Assembly (NCBI RefSeq): GCF_900130035.1
Contig: NZ_FQXQ01000009.1
Span: 1 to 33,659 of the forward strand
Length of the DNA: 33,659 bases
Source: Wenyingzhuangia marina
Lineage (GTDB): Bacteria > Bacteroidota > Bacteroidia > Flavobacteriales > Flavobacteriaceae
Reading direction: 5' to 3'
Part shown: in pieces, positions 25,528 to 33,620 of the stretch
How positions within the stretch are numbered: the stretch's first letter is position 1
How the letters are laid out: every line of letters starts with the position of its first letter
Program-made: the position numbers and the translations under genes
Notes under the pieces: model-generated
What the model was told of the DNA's origin: nothing
The model's input: the letters and a program-made list of their open reading frames with translations, nothing else
Databases searched by the model: none

Positions 25528-26361
25528 TTATTCAGAAAGAATAAATTTATAACGGATTAAGCCCACTTGCTTATTTGGTGCATTTCCATCAGGATTCCAT
25601 TGGGTTGCCATGGCTGCTTTTTTTGCAGGCTCTAACAAACAAGGACTGTTATTGGTGGTTCCTTTTACCCCAGGCACAGCGCTAATTACTTTACCATTGG
25701 TATCTACCTCAATTCTTACCACCACAATTCCTTCTTCATTACAATCAGGTTTTCTTATAGGTTTAGACAAAGCTCGCCTACCTTTTAACAAGTAATTCCC
25801 ATCTCCTCCTAAACCATCATTTCCATAATACTTATCGCTATTAGGATCTCCCGAAGCACTTCCTTTCACCCCTTGTCCCGAATCATCTCCTTCTCCTTCT
25901 ACCACTTCTCCTTTTGATGGATTTCCGAACAAACTATTCAAGGCATTCTGAGTTTCCTTGGTTGGCGTGGGAACTTTTTTCTCTACAGGCTTCTCAACCT
26001 TTTTTTCTTCTACTTTTTTCTCTGGAGCTTTGACTGTATTTACTACCTTTTTCTCCTTAGGTTTTATTACTGGAGCTTCTGCATCTGCCTGAGTGATTAC
26101 TTTTTCTGCTACTGCACTACTCTCAACTTTTTCCGTTACAGGTTCTGCCTGACTTGGTGTTGGGTTAGATTGAATACTTTCATTCAATTTTGGAGGCCCA
26201 GAACCAAAGTCAGATGTTCCAAAATTAATAGCCACTCCATATTCTTCTGGAGGATCTAAATACCTCAACCCACAGAAAAACATCAAAAACACCACTATCG
26301 CCATGATGATGGCGGTTATGATTGCAGATTTTTTTTGATATGTAGTTGTAAACATCATCAT
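25528..26361 (-). CDS. tonB: TonB energy transducer
   Basis: Periplasm-spanning protein that passes energy from ExbB/ExbD to outer-membrane TonB-dependent receptors. The 277 residues comprise a short cytoplasmic start, one membrane helix (IITAIIMAIVVFLMFFCG, 14-31), the YLDPPEEYGVAINFG segment common in Bacteroidota TonBs, a Pro/Lys/Glu/Val-rich linker (about 65-140), and a C-terminal TonB domain (about 200-277) with GIVVVRIEVDTNGKV. Three ATG codons in a row (MMM) leave the exact start uncertain. Its first ATG follows the exbD stop with no gap, so the two are coupled. Confidence 0.92.
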   Translation of the reverse strand: MMMFTTTYQKKSAIITAIIMAIVVFLMFFCGLRYLDPPEEYGVAINFGTSDFGSGPPKLNESIQSNPTPSQAEPVTEKVESSAVAEKVITQADAEAPVIKPKEKKVVNTVKAPEKKVEEKKVEKPVEKKVPTPTKETQNALNSLFGNPSKGEVVEGEGDDSGQGVKGSASGDPNSDKYYGNDGLGGDGNYLLKGRRALSKPIRKPDCNEEGIVVVRIEVDTNGKVISAVPGVKGTTNNSPCLLEPAKKAAMATQWNPDGNAPNKQVGLIRYKFILSE

Positions 26362-26754
26362 TTATTGACCTTTTACGGCTAAAATCATTTTGATTTTATT
26401 TCTATTCGCAATATCAATGACTTGCATGATATTTTTATACGGAGATTCTTGATCCCCTCTAATCACCAAAGAACCTTCTTTGGTTGATGACATTTTTGTT
26501 AATAAAGAATTCTCTAGTTGATTGAATGCTACTTTATCTGCATCAATATAGTAATCTCCTTCTTTGGAAATAGAAACAGATATTACCCCTTTGTTCTCTG
26601 TTTTTCCACCTGCTTTTGGTAATAAAACATCAATGGCATTTACCGTTACCAAAGTAGATGCTAACATGAAGAATATTAGCAATAAAAAAACGATATCTGT
26701 CATAGATGACATGTTAAAATCTGCACTTACTTTATTTCTACTTCTGATGTTCAT
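26362..26754 (-). CDS. exbD: Biopolymer transport protein ExbD
   Basis: Partner of ExbB in the proton channel that drives TonB. The 130 residues have a short cytoplasmic N-terminus, one membrane helix with the conserved proton-carrying Asp (MTDIVFLLLIFFMLAST, about 18-34), and a periplasmic domain with SISKEGDYYIDADKV and GSLVIRGDQESPYKNIMQVI. The start is MNIRSRNKVSADFN. ATTCGTTGTTTGA (plus strand) lies 9 nt upstream of the ATG, at the same spacing as a near-identical word before wlbA. Its partner exbB is 544 bp away, separated by repeats. Confidence 0.94.
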   Translation of the reverse strand: MNIRSRNKVSADFNMSSMTDIVFLLLIFFMLASTLVTVNAIDVLLPKAGGKTENKGVISVSISKEGDYYIDADKVAFNQLENSLLTKMSSTKEGSLVIRGDQESPYKNIMQVIDIANRNKIKMILAVKGQ

Positions 26755-26838
26755 ATTTCTGTTATTCGTTGTTTGATTCTCGTTTTTTATTGCTTGCTAA
26801 AAGCTTAAACTCCATCACTTCTGTTACTCTTTACTTTA

Positions 26839-27036
26839 TTACTTTTTCTTGATACTTCGACAAGCTCAGTACAAGTACAAACGAAACAAAATGTCAAGAC
26901 TTCACAAACATTGCTAAATCTCTAAGTTCATTTGCGTAAAAATAAAAGAACTCTCCCGGTGAAACATCGGGCTCAAACAACTTTTATTTTTACGCAAATT
27001 TCTCTTGTGATTTTACGCAACAACTGTTTATGTCGG
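26839..27036. repeat. Element A, copy 5
   Basis: Starts TTACTTTTTCTTGAT like copy 1, but a D-like word (ACTTCGACAAGCTCAG) and ACAAGTACA replace the right arm of the first hairpin. The partner strand GTCAAGA (26893-26899) is kept. The second half is very regular: ATTTGCGTAAAAATAAAAG (26930-26948) pairs perfectly over 19 bp with CTTTTATTTTTACGCAAAT (26981-26999), and the tip holds CCCGGTG-AAA-CATCGGG (26955-26971). TTGCTAAATC (26911-26920) and GATTTTACGCAA (27009-27020) form the outer stem. Confidence 0.75.
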
Positions 27037-27122
27037 AGTTTTCATTCAATATTTCTTATTTTTTTATTACTAAGAATCTCTAGTTTTAAGTTTGCATATG
27101 TTCGTTGTAACCTCTTTTTACT

Positions 27123-27175
27123 TATTCTCGATACAAATTTTACACTACGTTTTGAAATTCACTCGAAGTGACATT
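27123..27175 (-). repeat. Element B, copy 7 (diverged)
   Basis: TATTCTCGATACAAATTTTA to TTGAAATTCACTCGAAGTGACA. It lies between element A copy 5 and the D pair, as copy 2 does between A and D near gmd. Confidence 0.65.
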
Positions 27176-27218
27176 GTTCGCTCAAGGTTTCACTTGCTTT
27201 TTCCTATGTTTATTTCCC

Positions 27219-27284
27219 ATCTCGACTCCGCTCGATGACCATTATTGATTCAACTTCAACTCCGCTCGATGCCCCCCAGTAACC
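27219..27284. repeat. Element D, copy 2
   Basis: ATCTCGACTCCGCTCGATGACC, then a second, related word CAACTTCAACTCCGCTCGATG followed by CCCCCCAGTAACC. It ends 15 nt before the exbB stop codon. Confidence 0.6.
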
Positions 27285-27298
27285 AAATATAAAATCAC

Positions 27299-27982
27299 TT
27301 ACACAGGTTCGTTTAATAAATCTAAAAACTCTACAGAAGTAGCTTCCATATGGTAAATTACCTTATCTGTTCTCACCACTAAATGATTGTATGAGATATA
27401 GGAAATAATCCCTACAATTAATCCTCCTACGGTCGTTGTCATTGCAGTATACAAACCATCAGATAACATTTTAATATCTATTTGTCCACCAGCATTGGCA
27501 ATTTCGTGAATAGAAACAATCATTCCAATTACAGTTCCTAAAAACCCTATCATAGGTGCTGCTCCCGAAATGGTAGCCAATACACTTACATTTTTCTCTA
27601 ATTTGTAAATCTCTAGTTTTCCAGCATTTTCAATAGCCGTATTGATGTCTTCTAAAGGCTTCCCTATCCTAGAAATTCCTTTTTGAACCAAATTCGCTAC
27701 TGGTAAATCTACCTTAGCGCATAACATTTTAGCTGCTTCTATATTCCCTGCACTAATTTGCTCCCTAATTTGGTTCATAAAATTTTTATCAACCTTATTA
27801 GCTGCTTTAATCGCTAAAAACCTTTCAATATATATGTAAACCGCTACCACTAATAAGACAAATAAAATTCCCATGATAATTTGTCCACCAATACCACCAT
27901 CCATAATTAACTGAACAATTGATATGGTTTTTTCTTGACTAGCCTCTACTACTGGCAAAACTTCTTCTTGATTCTGAATCAT
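27299..27982 (-). CDS. exbB: ExbB/TolQ/MotA-family proton channel protein
   Basis: Forms, with ExbD, the inner-membrane proton channel that powers TonB. The 227 residues have three membrane segments: one near 34-55 (IIMGILFVLLVVAVYIYIERF), and two in the C-terminal half with the family signature GAAPMIGFLGTVIGMI (about 140-155) and AMTTTVGGLIVGIISYISYN (about 180-199), joined by a cytoplasmic helical part. The gene has its own gap and terminator upstream, so a promoter is likely in 27983-28040, although only an imperfect TATTTTCG box is seen there. Confidence 0.93.
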   Translation of the reverse strand: MIQNQEEVLPVVEASQEKTISIVQLIMDGGIGGQIIMGILFVLLVVAVYIYIERFLAIKAANKVDKNFMNQIREQISAGNIEAAKMLCAKVDLPVANLVQKGISRIGKPLEDINTAIENAGKLEIYKLEKNVSVLATISGAAPMIGFLGTVIGMIVSIHEIANAGGQIDIKMLSDGLYTAMTTTVGGLIVGIISYISYNHLVVRTDKVIYHMEATSVEFLDLLNEPV

Positions 27983-28042
27983 AATTATAAATACTTATTT
28001 ATGTAACGAAAATACAATTTATTATTGCATCTCCATAAACAA

Positions 28043-28074
28043 AAAAAGGAACCTTATTTCTAAGATTCCTTTTT
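28043..28074 (-). terminator. Intrinsic terminator after nhaB
   Basis: AAAAAGGAACCTTA, loop TTTC, TAAGATTCCTTTTT: a 14-bp stem with one C-A mismatch and a T run on the minus strand. It lies 20 nt after the nhaB stop and separates it from exbB. Confidence 0.8.
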
Positions 28075-28093
28075 GATATTTTAAGTCCTAGAC

Positions 28094-29557
28094 TTACAAC
28101 ACAACTCTCACCATGATGTACCCAACTCCTCCCAATACAATTGTATAAGGCAAAGCCATTTTTACCATCGTACCGTACGAAAGATTGATTAATGGTGCCA
28201 ATGCAGAAGTTAATAAAAACAAAAATGCCGCTTGTCCATTTGGTGTTGCCACACTCGGTAAATTTGTTCCTGTATTAATTGCAATTGCTAAGTGTTCAAA
28301 ATGTTCTCTAGAAATCGCTCCAGACTTAAATGCCTGCTCCACTTCACTAATGTAAACTGTTGCCACAAATACGTTATCACTAATTGCAGACAACACTCCG
28401 TTTGCTATATAGAACAATCCTGGTTGAGATTCAGGACTTTGCTCTAATGCCCAATGTACAATTGGAGAGAATAAGTGCTGATCGTGAATCATTGCCACCA
28501 CTACAAAGAAAACCACTAACAAACCTGTAAAAGGCAAGGCTTCTTCAAAAGCATGTCCTATTTGGTGTTCATCAATAATTCCCATGAACGCCGTTTGTAA
28601 AATAATTAAAGCCAAACCAATCAATCCTACCGGAGCAATGTGTAAAGCCAAACCAGCAATTAATAATATTGCAGCTGTTCCTTGTACTACTAAAGCATAC
28701 TTTTCTTTTGCAGTTCTTTTTGCATCTTCCTCTTTGGCATACCCTTGTATAATTTGATCAGCTATTCTAGGTAATTTTGCTCCAAAACCAAATGCTCCTG
28801 TAACTTCTAAAAGTACAGTTGTTAACAAACCACAAACCAATACTGGCATGGTAATAGGTGCCATGTGTATAAAAAACTCAACAAAATCAGATCCTAACCT
28901 TTCTCCAATTAATAAGTTTTGAGGCTCACCTACTAAGGTACAAACACCTCCTAAAGCAGTACCTACGACTCCGTGCATGATTAAACTTCTTAAGAAACTT
29001 CTAAATTGCTCTAAAGTTTCTCCGCTTAATTCATCTTTATCTATAATACCATCACCGTTGTAATCACTAAAGTTTGAGTGAATCTTGTGATAAATACCAT
29101 AAAACCCAACTGCTACACTAATCAATACTGCTGTTACCGTTAAAGCATCTAAGAAAGCCGACAATAAGGCCGCCAAAAAAACAAACAATAAAGACAATAT
29201 TATTTTTGATTTTATTTTAGTAAAAATTTTACTGAAAATATACATCAATAAAGGTTTCATAAAATAGATTCCCGCTACCATGAATACCAATAATAATAAA
29301 ACTTCTAAATTTTGATCAACTTCATGATATGCCTTCTCTGGTGAAGTTAACCCTAAAACAATGATCTCTATTGCTAACAATCCTCCAGATTGAAGAGGAT
29401 AACATTTTAAAGCCATTGCCAACGTAAAAATAAACTCCCCAATAAATAACCATGCACCCACATGAGGAGCGAAGATTGAAATTGGAATATTTATCAACAA
29501 GAAAAATATCATTACAAGCTTGAACCACTTAGGGCTAGACCCTAGAAAATATTTCAT
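28094..29557 (-). CDS. nhaB: Sodium/proton antiporter NhaB with an EF-hand-like loop
   Basis: A 487-residue inner-membrane antiporter that expels Na+ in exchange for H+. It matches the E. coli NhaB pattern as I recall it: the [13 protein letters not shown] start, [24 protein letters not shown] (41-64), [19 protein letters not shown] (83-101), [26 protein letters not shown] (132-157), [28 protein letters not shown], and [21 protein letters not shown] near the end. Unusually, the hydrophilic loop after residue 160 contains [12 protein letters not shown] (165-176), which fits the 12-residue EF-hand calcium loop (acidic or Asn at 1, 3, 5, 9 and 12, Gly at 6, Ile at 8). In the E. coli protein this loop is acidic but has no such motif. 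Transcribed alone, with a terminator downstream. Confidence 0.94.
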   Translation of the reverse strand: MKYFLGSSPKWFKLVMIFFLLINIPISIFAPHVGAWLFIGEFIFTLAMALKCYPLQSGGLLAIEIIVLGLTSPEKAYHEVDQNLEVLLLLVFMVAGIYFMKPLLMYIFSKIFTKIKSKIILSLLFVFLAALLSAFLDALTVTAVLISVAVGFYGIYHKIHSNFSDYNGDGIIDKDELSGETLEQFRSFLRSLIMHGVVGTALGGVCTLVGEPQNLLIGERLGSDFVEFFIHMAPITMPVLVCGLLTTVLLEVTGAFGFGAKLPRIADQIIQGYAKEEDAKRTAKEKYALVVQGTAAILLIAGLALHIAPVGLIGLALIILQTAFMGIIDEHQIGHAFEEALPFTGLLVVFFVVVAMIHDQHLFSPIVHWALEQSPESQPGLFYIANGVLSAISDNVFVATVYISEVEQAFKSGAISREHFEHLAIAINTGTNLPSVATPNGQAAFLFLLTSALAPLINLSYGTMVKMALPYTIVLGGVGYIMVRVVL

Positions 29558-29737
29558 TTTATATAGTATTTTAAAATTTCGAAAGCTAAAATAACATTTT
29601 AATAGTTTTACTAGGTATTTATACTTGTTAAAAATTCAGTAATTCCTTCAAAACAACAATTATTTAACAAAGCTTAATTAATTTTACAAATATTTAACAA
29701 GGATTCTAACATAGGTTTGATTAATTCATATAAAAAT

Positions 29738-30793
29738 TTATTCGGCACAAATAACACCAGAAGCATGGTCTTTTTCAGCTCCTGTAACACTTGCCAAACA
29801 ATTTACCAATCCTTGATTTTTTAATAAACCCAATAATCCAAACACCAAAGCTTCTTTATACTCAACAATTTCTTTAGAAGGAATGATTAAAATTAAACTA
29901 GGATTCAACTGTTGCATTCTTGATATTAAAAAAGAATGATACGCTCCACCACCCGTAACCAACACAGCCCCTTTTTTTAATTTATTAGTTAACTGATATG
30001 CCACGTGCTCCACAAAGGTTCTCATCACGTCTACTACAGAAACTTTGTGTTTATCCAATAAAGGATATATTTCTTTTTTTAAAAACTCCACCCCTAGAGA
30101 TTTAGGAGTTGAAAATTTATAAAAAGCCAATTGATTTAGTTCAGAAAAAAGAATTTCATTTAAAACTCCTTGTTTAGAAAATTCACCATTTTTATCATAT
30201 TCAAAGCCCAATTGATTGGCATAAAAATTTAATACTGTATTCACTGGGCAAATATCAAATGCTTTCCTTACACCATTTTCATCATAAGACACATTTGAAA
30301 AACCTCCCAAATTTAAACAATAATCATACTCAGAAAACAATAACTGATCACCAATAGGCACCAAGGGAGCTCCTTGCCCCCCCAATAAAACATCTTGTTC
30401 TCTAAAATTATAAATTGTTTTGATCTTGGTCTTTCTATAAATCTCCTCTCCATCACCTATTTGTAAAGTATATCCTATTTCAGGTTGATGATGTACCGTA
30501 TGTCCATGAGAAGCTATCAAGTCAACTTTTTTGACTTTATTACGATTGATAAAACTCAATAATAATTCTCCAAAATAAAACCCCAACTCGACATCTAATG
30601 CTTTTAACTCTTTCGACCCTCTTAGATTAGAAGCGATGTTTTTTAGCTTTTGACACCAATACTCTGTATACGGAATGGTCTCTGCCTCTAAAATTTTAAA
30701 ATTCTGTAGTCCTGTAAATTCAGCATACACCAAATCCACTCCATCTAAAGAAGTCCCAGACATGAGTCCAATTACGTACTTTTTATCCACCAT
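29738..30793 (-). CDS. anmK: Anhydro-N-acetylmuramic acid kinase
   Basis: Phosphorylates and opens 1,6-anhydroMurNAc during recycling of cell-wall fragments, giving MurNAc-6-phosphate. The 351 residues show the ATP-binding motif GLMSGTSLDGVDL (9-21), SHGHTVHHQP, GGQGAPLVPIGDQLLF, NLGGFSNVS, FDICPVNTVLNFYA and TGGGAYHSFLI, in the usual order for AnmK. It is slightly shorter than the roughly 370-residue enterobacterial enzyme. It stands alone: a 187-nt gap with a heptamer repeat and the tRNA-Glu terminator lies upstream, and 180 nt without a clear terminator lie downstream. Confidence 0.95.
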   Translation of the reverse strand: MVDKKYVIGLMSGTSLDGVDLVYAEFTGLQNFKILEAETIPYTEYWCQKLKNIASNLRGSKELKALDVELGFYFGELLLSFINRNKVKKVDLIASHGHTVHHQPEIGYTLQIGDGEEIYRKTKIKTIYNFREQDVLLGGQGAPLVPIGDQLLFSEYDYCLNLGGFSNVSYDENGVRKAFDICPVNTVLNFYANQLGFEYDKNGEFSKQGVLNEILFSELNQLAFYKFSTPKSLGVEFLKKEIYPLLDKHKVSVVDVMRTFVEHVAYQLTNKLKKGAVLVTGGGAYHSFLISRMQQLNPSLILIIPSKEIVEYKEALVFGLLGLLKNQGLVNCLASVTGAEKDHASGVICAE

Positions 30794-30847
30794 CTATTTT
30801 TTACTAAAGAACAATATTAAGGAATATAAAGGGGAGTAGCAATTAGT

Positions 30848-30886
30848 AGTAGTCAGTAGTCAGTAGTCAGTAGTCAGTAGTCAGTA
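30848..30886. repeat. Heptamer tandem repeat (AGTAGTC)5
   Basis: Five exact AGTAGTC units followed by AGTA, between anmK and the tRNA-Glu terminator. It has the same 7-bp period as the AAGTGAG repeat at 23958 but a different unit. Confidence 0.9.
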
Positions 30887-30948
30887 AAAGAACGTTTTTT
30901 CTTTATGAATCAAGCGCTACATATTATTTAAATATAAAAAACGCCAAA

Positions 30949-30978
30949 AAAGCCTTACTGATATATCAGTAAGGCTTT
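30949..30978 (-). terminator. Intrinsic terminator of the tRNA-Glu/rpsT unit
   Basis: AAAGCCTTACTGATA followed directly by TATCAGTAAGGCTTT: a perfect 30-bp palindrome, with a T6 tract on the minus strand. It begins right after the 3' end of the distal tRNA-Glu. Confidence 0.88.
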
Positions 30979-30980
30979 AG

Positions 30981-31052
30981 TAGTCCGTAGGGGAATCGAA
31001 CCCCTGTTACATGGATGAAAACCATGCGTCCTAACCCCTAGACGAACGGACC
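30981..31052 (-). tRNA. tRNA-Glu (anticodon TTC), distal copy
   Basis: Minus strand GGTCCGTTCGTCTAGGGGTT, then an anticodon stem CATGG with loop containing TTC, T-arm AGGGGTTCGATTCCCCT and acceptor ACGGACT plus A. CCA is not encoded. Identical to the copy at 31351; it follows rpsT. Confidence 0.97.
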
Positions 31053-31064
31053 ATTATTTGATTC

Positions 31065-31316
31065 TTATAAAGAAGCTACGTGCTTAGTCAATTTAGACTG
31101 TAAGTTAGCTGCTTTATTCTTGTGAATAATATTATTTTTAGCTAACTTTTGTAACATACCTACAACTTTAGACAATTGCCCTTCAGCCTCAGTCTTGTCT
31201 GTAATGTTACGTAAAGCTCTAACAGCATTTCTAGTTGTCTTGTGCTGGTATTTATTTCTTACCTGCTTAGCGCTGTTACTTCTTATTCTCTTTAATGCTG
31301 ACTTATGATTTGCCAT
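31065..31316 (-). CDS. rpsT: 30S ribosomal protein S20
   Basis: The 83 residues start MANHKSALKRIRSNSAKQVR and continue with the Lys/Arg-rich helices typical of S20 (NKYQHKTTRNAVRAL, then KNNIIHKNKAANLQSKLTKHVASL). It binds 16S rRNA early in 30S assembly. The gene lies between two identical tRNA-Glu genes, 34 nt after the first and 12 nt before the second, so all three are probably cut from one transcript that starts at the promoter at 31467-31497 and ends at the terminator at 30949-30978. S20 often controls its own translation, but nothing here shows this. Confidence 0.97.
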   Translation of the reverse strand: MANHKSALKRIRSNSAKQVRNKYQHKTTRNAVRALRNITDKTEAEGQLSKVVGMLQKLAKNNIIHKNKAANLQSKLTKHVASL

Positions 31317-31350
31317 CTTATTAATTTGTTATCTTATTCAAAAAAAATTG

Positions 31351-31422
31351 TAGTCCGTAGGGGAATCGAACCCCTGTTACATGGATGAAAACCATGCGTC
31401 CTAACCCCTAGACGAACGGACC
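31351..31422 (-). tRNA. tRNA-Glu (anticodon TTC), proximal copy
   Basis: Identical to the copy at 30981 over all 72 nt, without encoded CCA. It lies about 45 nt after the -7 box of the promoter at 31467. Confidence 0.97.
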
Positions 31423-31466
31423 ATTGCTTTAAGTCTAAAAGCTATTGCTTTTTGCTTTAGCGGTTG

Positions 31467-31497
31467 CAAATATACACACGTTTTGTAATATCACAAA
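31467..31497 (-). promoter_or_regulatory. Promoter of the tRNA-Glu/rpsT/tRNA-Glu unit
   Basis: Minus strand TTTG (31497-31494), 19 nt, TATATTTG (31474-31467), then CAACCGCTAA. It agrees with the Bacteroidota consensus at both boxes and shares 9 of 10 following bases with the tRNA-Val promoter. Confidence 0.8.
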
Positions 31498-31528
31498 GTT
31501 TTTCTAAAACTTTTTTAAAGTTTTTTTA

Positions 31529-33007
31529 TTAGTAAGCTTTTGCAAATAAAACTCGCTTACCAGAAGGCTTTCCTGTAAACACACAAAACCCTTCTTCTTC
31601 CTTGAATTCCAAAGGAATACAACGAATTGTTGCTTTCGTTAGTTCTTTTATCTTCTCTTCAGTGGCTTCAGTACCATCCCAATGTGCTGCTACAAAACCA
31701 CCTTTATTTTCTATTATTTCTTTAAATTCTTCAAAAGTTTCTACAAACGTAATATGATTATCTCTATACTCCAATGCCCTATTCCACAAGTTCTCTTGAA
31801 TGGCTTTTAACAACTGTTCAATCACATCTACAGCCTCAGACTGTTGAACACTTTGTTTTTCTAAAGTATCTCTCCTTGCGATTTCTAAAGTACCATTTTC
31901 TAAATCTCTAGCTCCTATCGCAATTCTTACTGGTACACCTTTTAGCTCATACTCTGCAAACTTCCATCCTGGCTTGTGTGTATCTCTATTATCAAACTTT
32001 ACAGAGATTCCCTTTGCTTTTAATTCATCAGCAATTATATTTACTTTATCTGTAATTGCTTGTAACTGCTCTTCTGTCTTATAAATAGGTACAATTGCGA
32101 CTTGAATAGGCGCTAATTTTGGAGGCAACACCAATCCTAAGTCATCAGAATGTGTCATGATTAATCCTCCCATCAAACGAGTAGACACCCCCCAAGAAGT
32201 AGACCATACATATTCTTGTCTTCCTTCTTTAGAAGTATATTTTACATCAAAAGCTTTTGCAAAGTTCTGACCTAAAAAATGAGAAGTTCCTGCTTGTAAA
32301 GCTTTTCCATCTTGCATTAAAGCCTCAATAGTATAAGTATCATCTGCTCCAGCGAATCTTTCACTTTCTGATTTCACTCCTTTAATCACAGGCATTGCCA
32401 TAAAATTTTGTGCAAAATCTGCATATACTTGCTGCATCAATTCAGACTCAACAACGGCTTCTTGTTTGGTTGCGTGTGCTGTATGACCTTCTTGCCACAA
32501 AAATTCCGCTGTTCTTAAAAACAGTCTTGTTCTCATTTCCCAACGCACAACATTTGCCCATTGGTTTATTTTAATAGGTAAATCTCTATAAGATTGTACC
32601 CATCCTTTATAAGTATTCCAAATAATTGCCTCACTGGTTGGACGAACGACTAATTCTTCTTCTAACTTGGCATTTGGATCTACAATTAACTTTCCTGGAT
32701 TTTCCGGATCTGCTTTTAAACGATAGTGTGTTACGACCGCACATTCTTTTGCAAAACCTTCTGCATTTTTTTCTTCGGCCTCGAATAAACTTTTAGGAAC
32801 AAATAACGGAAAGTAGGCATTTTCATGACCTGTTTCCTTAAACATTCTATCTAACTCTTTCTGCATCATCTCCCATATAGCATACCCGTAAGGTTTAATT
32901 ACCATACATCCTCTAACTGCCGAATTCTCAGCTAAATCGGCCTTTACAACCAATTCATTATACCACTTTGAGTAATCCGCACTCCTACTTGTTAATTTTG
33001 ACCCCAT
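31529..33007 (-). CDS. proS: Prolyl-tRNA synthetase, eukaryote/archaeal-like type
   Basis: Charges tRNA-Pro with proline. The 492 residues begin [20 protein letters not shown] and lack the editing (INS) domain of the long bacterial form, so this is the short ProS type common in Bacteroidota. Class II features are [21 protein letters not shown] (motif with the TSE loop), [24 protein letters not shown] (motif 2), and [17 protein letters not shown] (motif 3 region), followed by the anticodon-binding domain ([15 protein letters not shown] onward) and a C-terminal domain that ends in LFAKAY. It diverges from the lipoprotein gene with a 111-nt gap. Confidence 0.97.
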   Translation of the reverse strand: MGSKLTSRSADYSKWYNELVVKADLAENSAVRGCMVIKPYGYAIWEMMQKELDRMFKETGHENAYFPLFVPKSLFEAEEKNAEGFAKECAVVTHYRLKADPENPGKLIVDPNAKLEEELVVRPTSEAIIWNTYKGWVQSYRDLPIKINQWANVVRWEMRTRLFLRTAEFLWQEGHTAHATKQEAVVESELMQQVYADFAQNFMAMPVIKGVKSESERFAGADDTYTIEALMQDGKALQAGTSHFLGQNFAKAFDVKYTSKEGRQEYVWSTSWGVSTRLMGGLIMTHSDDLGLVLPPKLAPIQVAIVPIYKTEEQLQAITDKVNIIADELKAKGISVKFDNRDTHKPGWKFAEYELKGVPVRIAIGARDLENGTLEIARRDTLEKQSVQQSEAVDVIEQLLKAIQENLWNRALEYRDNHITFVETFEEFKEIIENKGGFVAAHWDGTEATEEKIKELTKATIRCIPLEFKEEEGFCVFTGKPSGKRVLFAKAY

Positions 33008-33118
33008 ATATATTTTTTTGGCACAAAAGTTGTAATTTTATTATAATAAAGGCACTAATACCTACAAGGAGCAAAACTACTATTTTTTGCATTGTTCAAC
33101 AATAAAAACACAAGTATT

Positions 33119-33592
33119 ATGAATACCCTAAAAGTTCTATATAATGGTTGGATAAAATACCTATTGCTAGGTTGTATTGCATTTATATACACCTCATGTA
33201 GCAGTAGTCAATACTACACATATTATGATGGTATTTATGAAGAACCTGTACATGTACCTAATACTGTTTTCTCGGAAGAGATGAATCGTGTTAACGGATT
33301 GAGTAATATTGAAATAAACGAACCTAATAATTATCAAATTATTTCACAACACAGTGACATCAATCCAAATGCTAGCTATCAAAACTATATTAATACTGGT
33401 TCGGCTTCCAACAACAATTCAAACCCTAATGTAAATATTTATGTAGACAACAATATAGATCCATATTGGAATAATGGTTGGAACGATCCGTATTGGAGCA
33501 TGAACAACAGATGGAACAGATATAGTTGGAACTCTTACGGTTGGAATAATTTTTATTGGGGATCAAAGAGGGATTCGAACCACTTTCTATAA
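33119..33592 (+). CDS. Putative lipoprotein with W/N/Y-rich C-terminus, possibly truncated
   Basis: A 157-residue protein read from ATG at 33119; a reading from the TTG at 33092 is less likely. A hydrophobic signal (KYLLLGCIAFIYTSC, 13-27) with Cys27 followed by SSS suggests a lipoprotein. The mature part has a Tyr-rich start (QYYTYYDG), an Asn/Ser-rich middle and a tail rich in Trp, Asn and Tyr (YWNNGWNDPYWS, then WNRYSWNSYGW). I recall similar W/N-rich lipoproteins beside proS in flavobacteria, often longer; this is not verified. The last ten residues (GSKRDSNHFL) leave the repeat style, and their DNA resembles a tRNA 3' end, so the gene may have been cut short by a rearrangement. Function unknown. 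Confidence 0.7.
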   Translation: MNTLKVLYNGWIKYLLLGCIAFIYTSCSSSQYYTYYDGIYEEPVHVPNTVFSEEMNRVNGLSNIEINEPNNYQIISQHSDINPNASYQNYINTGSASNNNSNPNVNIYVDNNIDPYWNNGWNDPYWSMNNRWNRYSWNSYGWNNFYWGSKRDSNHFL

Positions 33593-33604
33593 ACCTTATA
33601 AAAC

Positions 33605-33620
33605 AGTACCTAGCGGTACT
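33605..33620. terminator. Weak hairpin after the lipoprotein gene
   Basis: AGTACC, loop TAGC, GGTACT: a perfect 6-bp stem 13 nt after the stop codon, with flanking AAAC/GTTT that could extend it. There is no T run, so termination is uncertain. Confidence 0.25.

Larger units (their letters stand above)
26755..27298. other. Repeat-filled spacer between exbB and exbD
   Basis: A 544-bp gap with no credible gene. Left to right: the ATTCGTTGTTTGA word, element A copy 5 (26839-27036), element B copy 7 (27123-27175) and a D pair (27219-27284). Order and orientation equal those of the fcl/gmd spacer. No promoter box was found for exbD. Confidence 0.8.

Noticed and set aside
27983-28042. Consensus promoter for exbB.
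   Set aside because: Only TATTTTCG is found, with no TTTG at the right spacing; not strong enough to list as a feature.
29322-29528. A 68-residue minus-strand open frame inside nhaB.
   Set aside because: It is an out-of-frame shadow of a well-supported NhaB gene.
30848-30886. CRISPR-like array.
   Set aside because: Units are 7 bp with no spacers; it is a simple tandem repeat. No cas genes are present.
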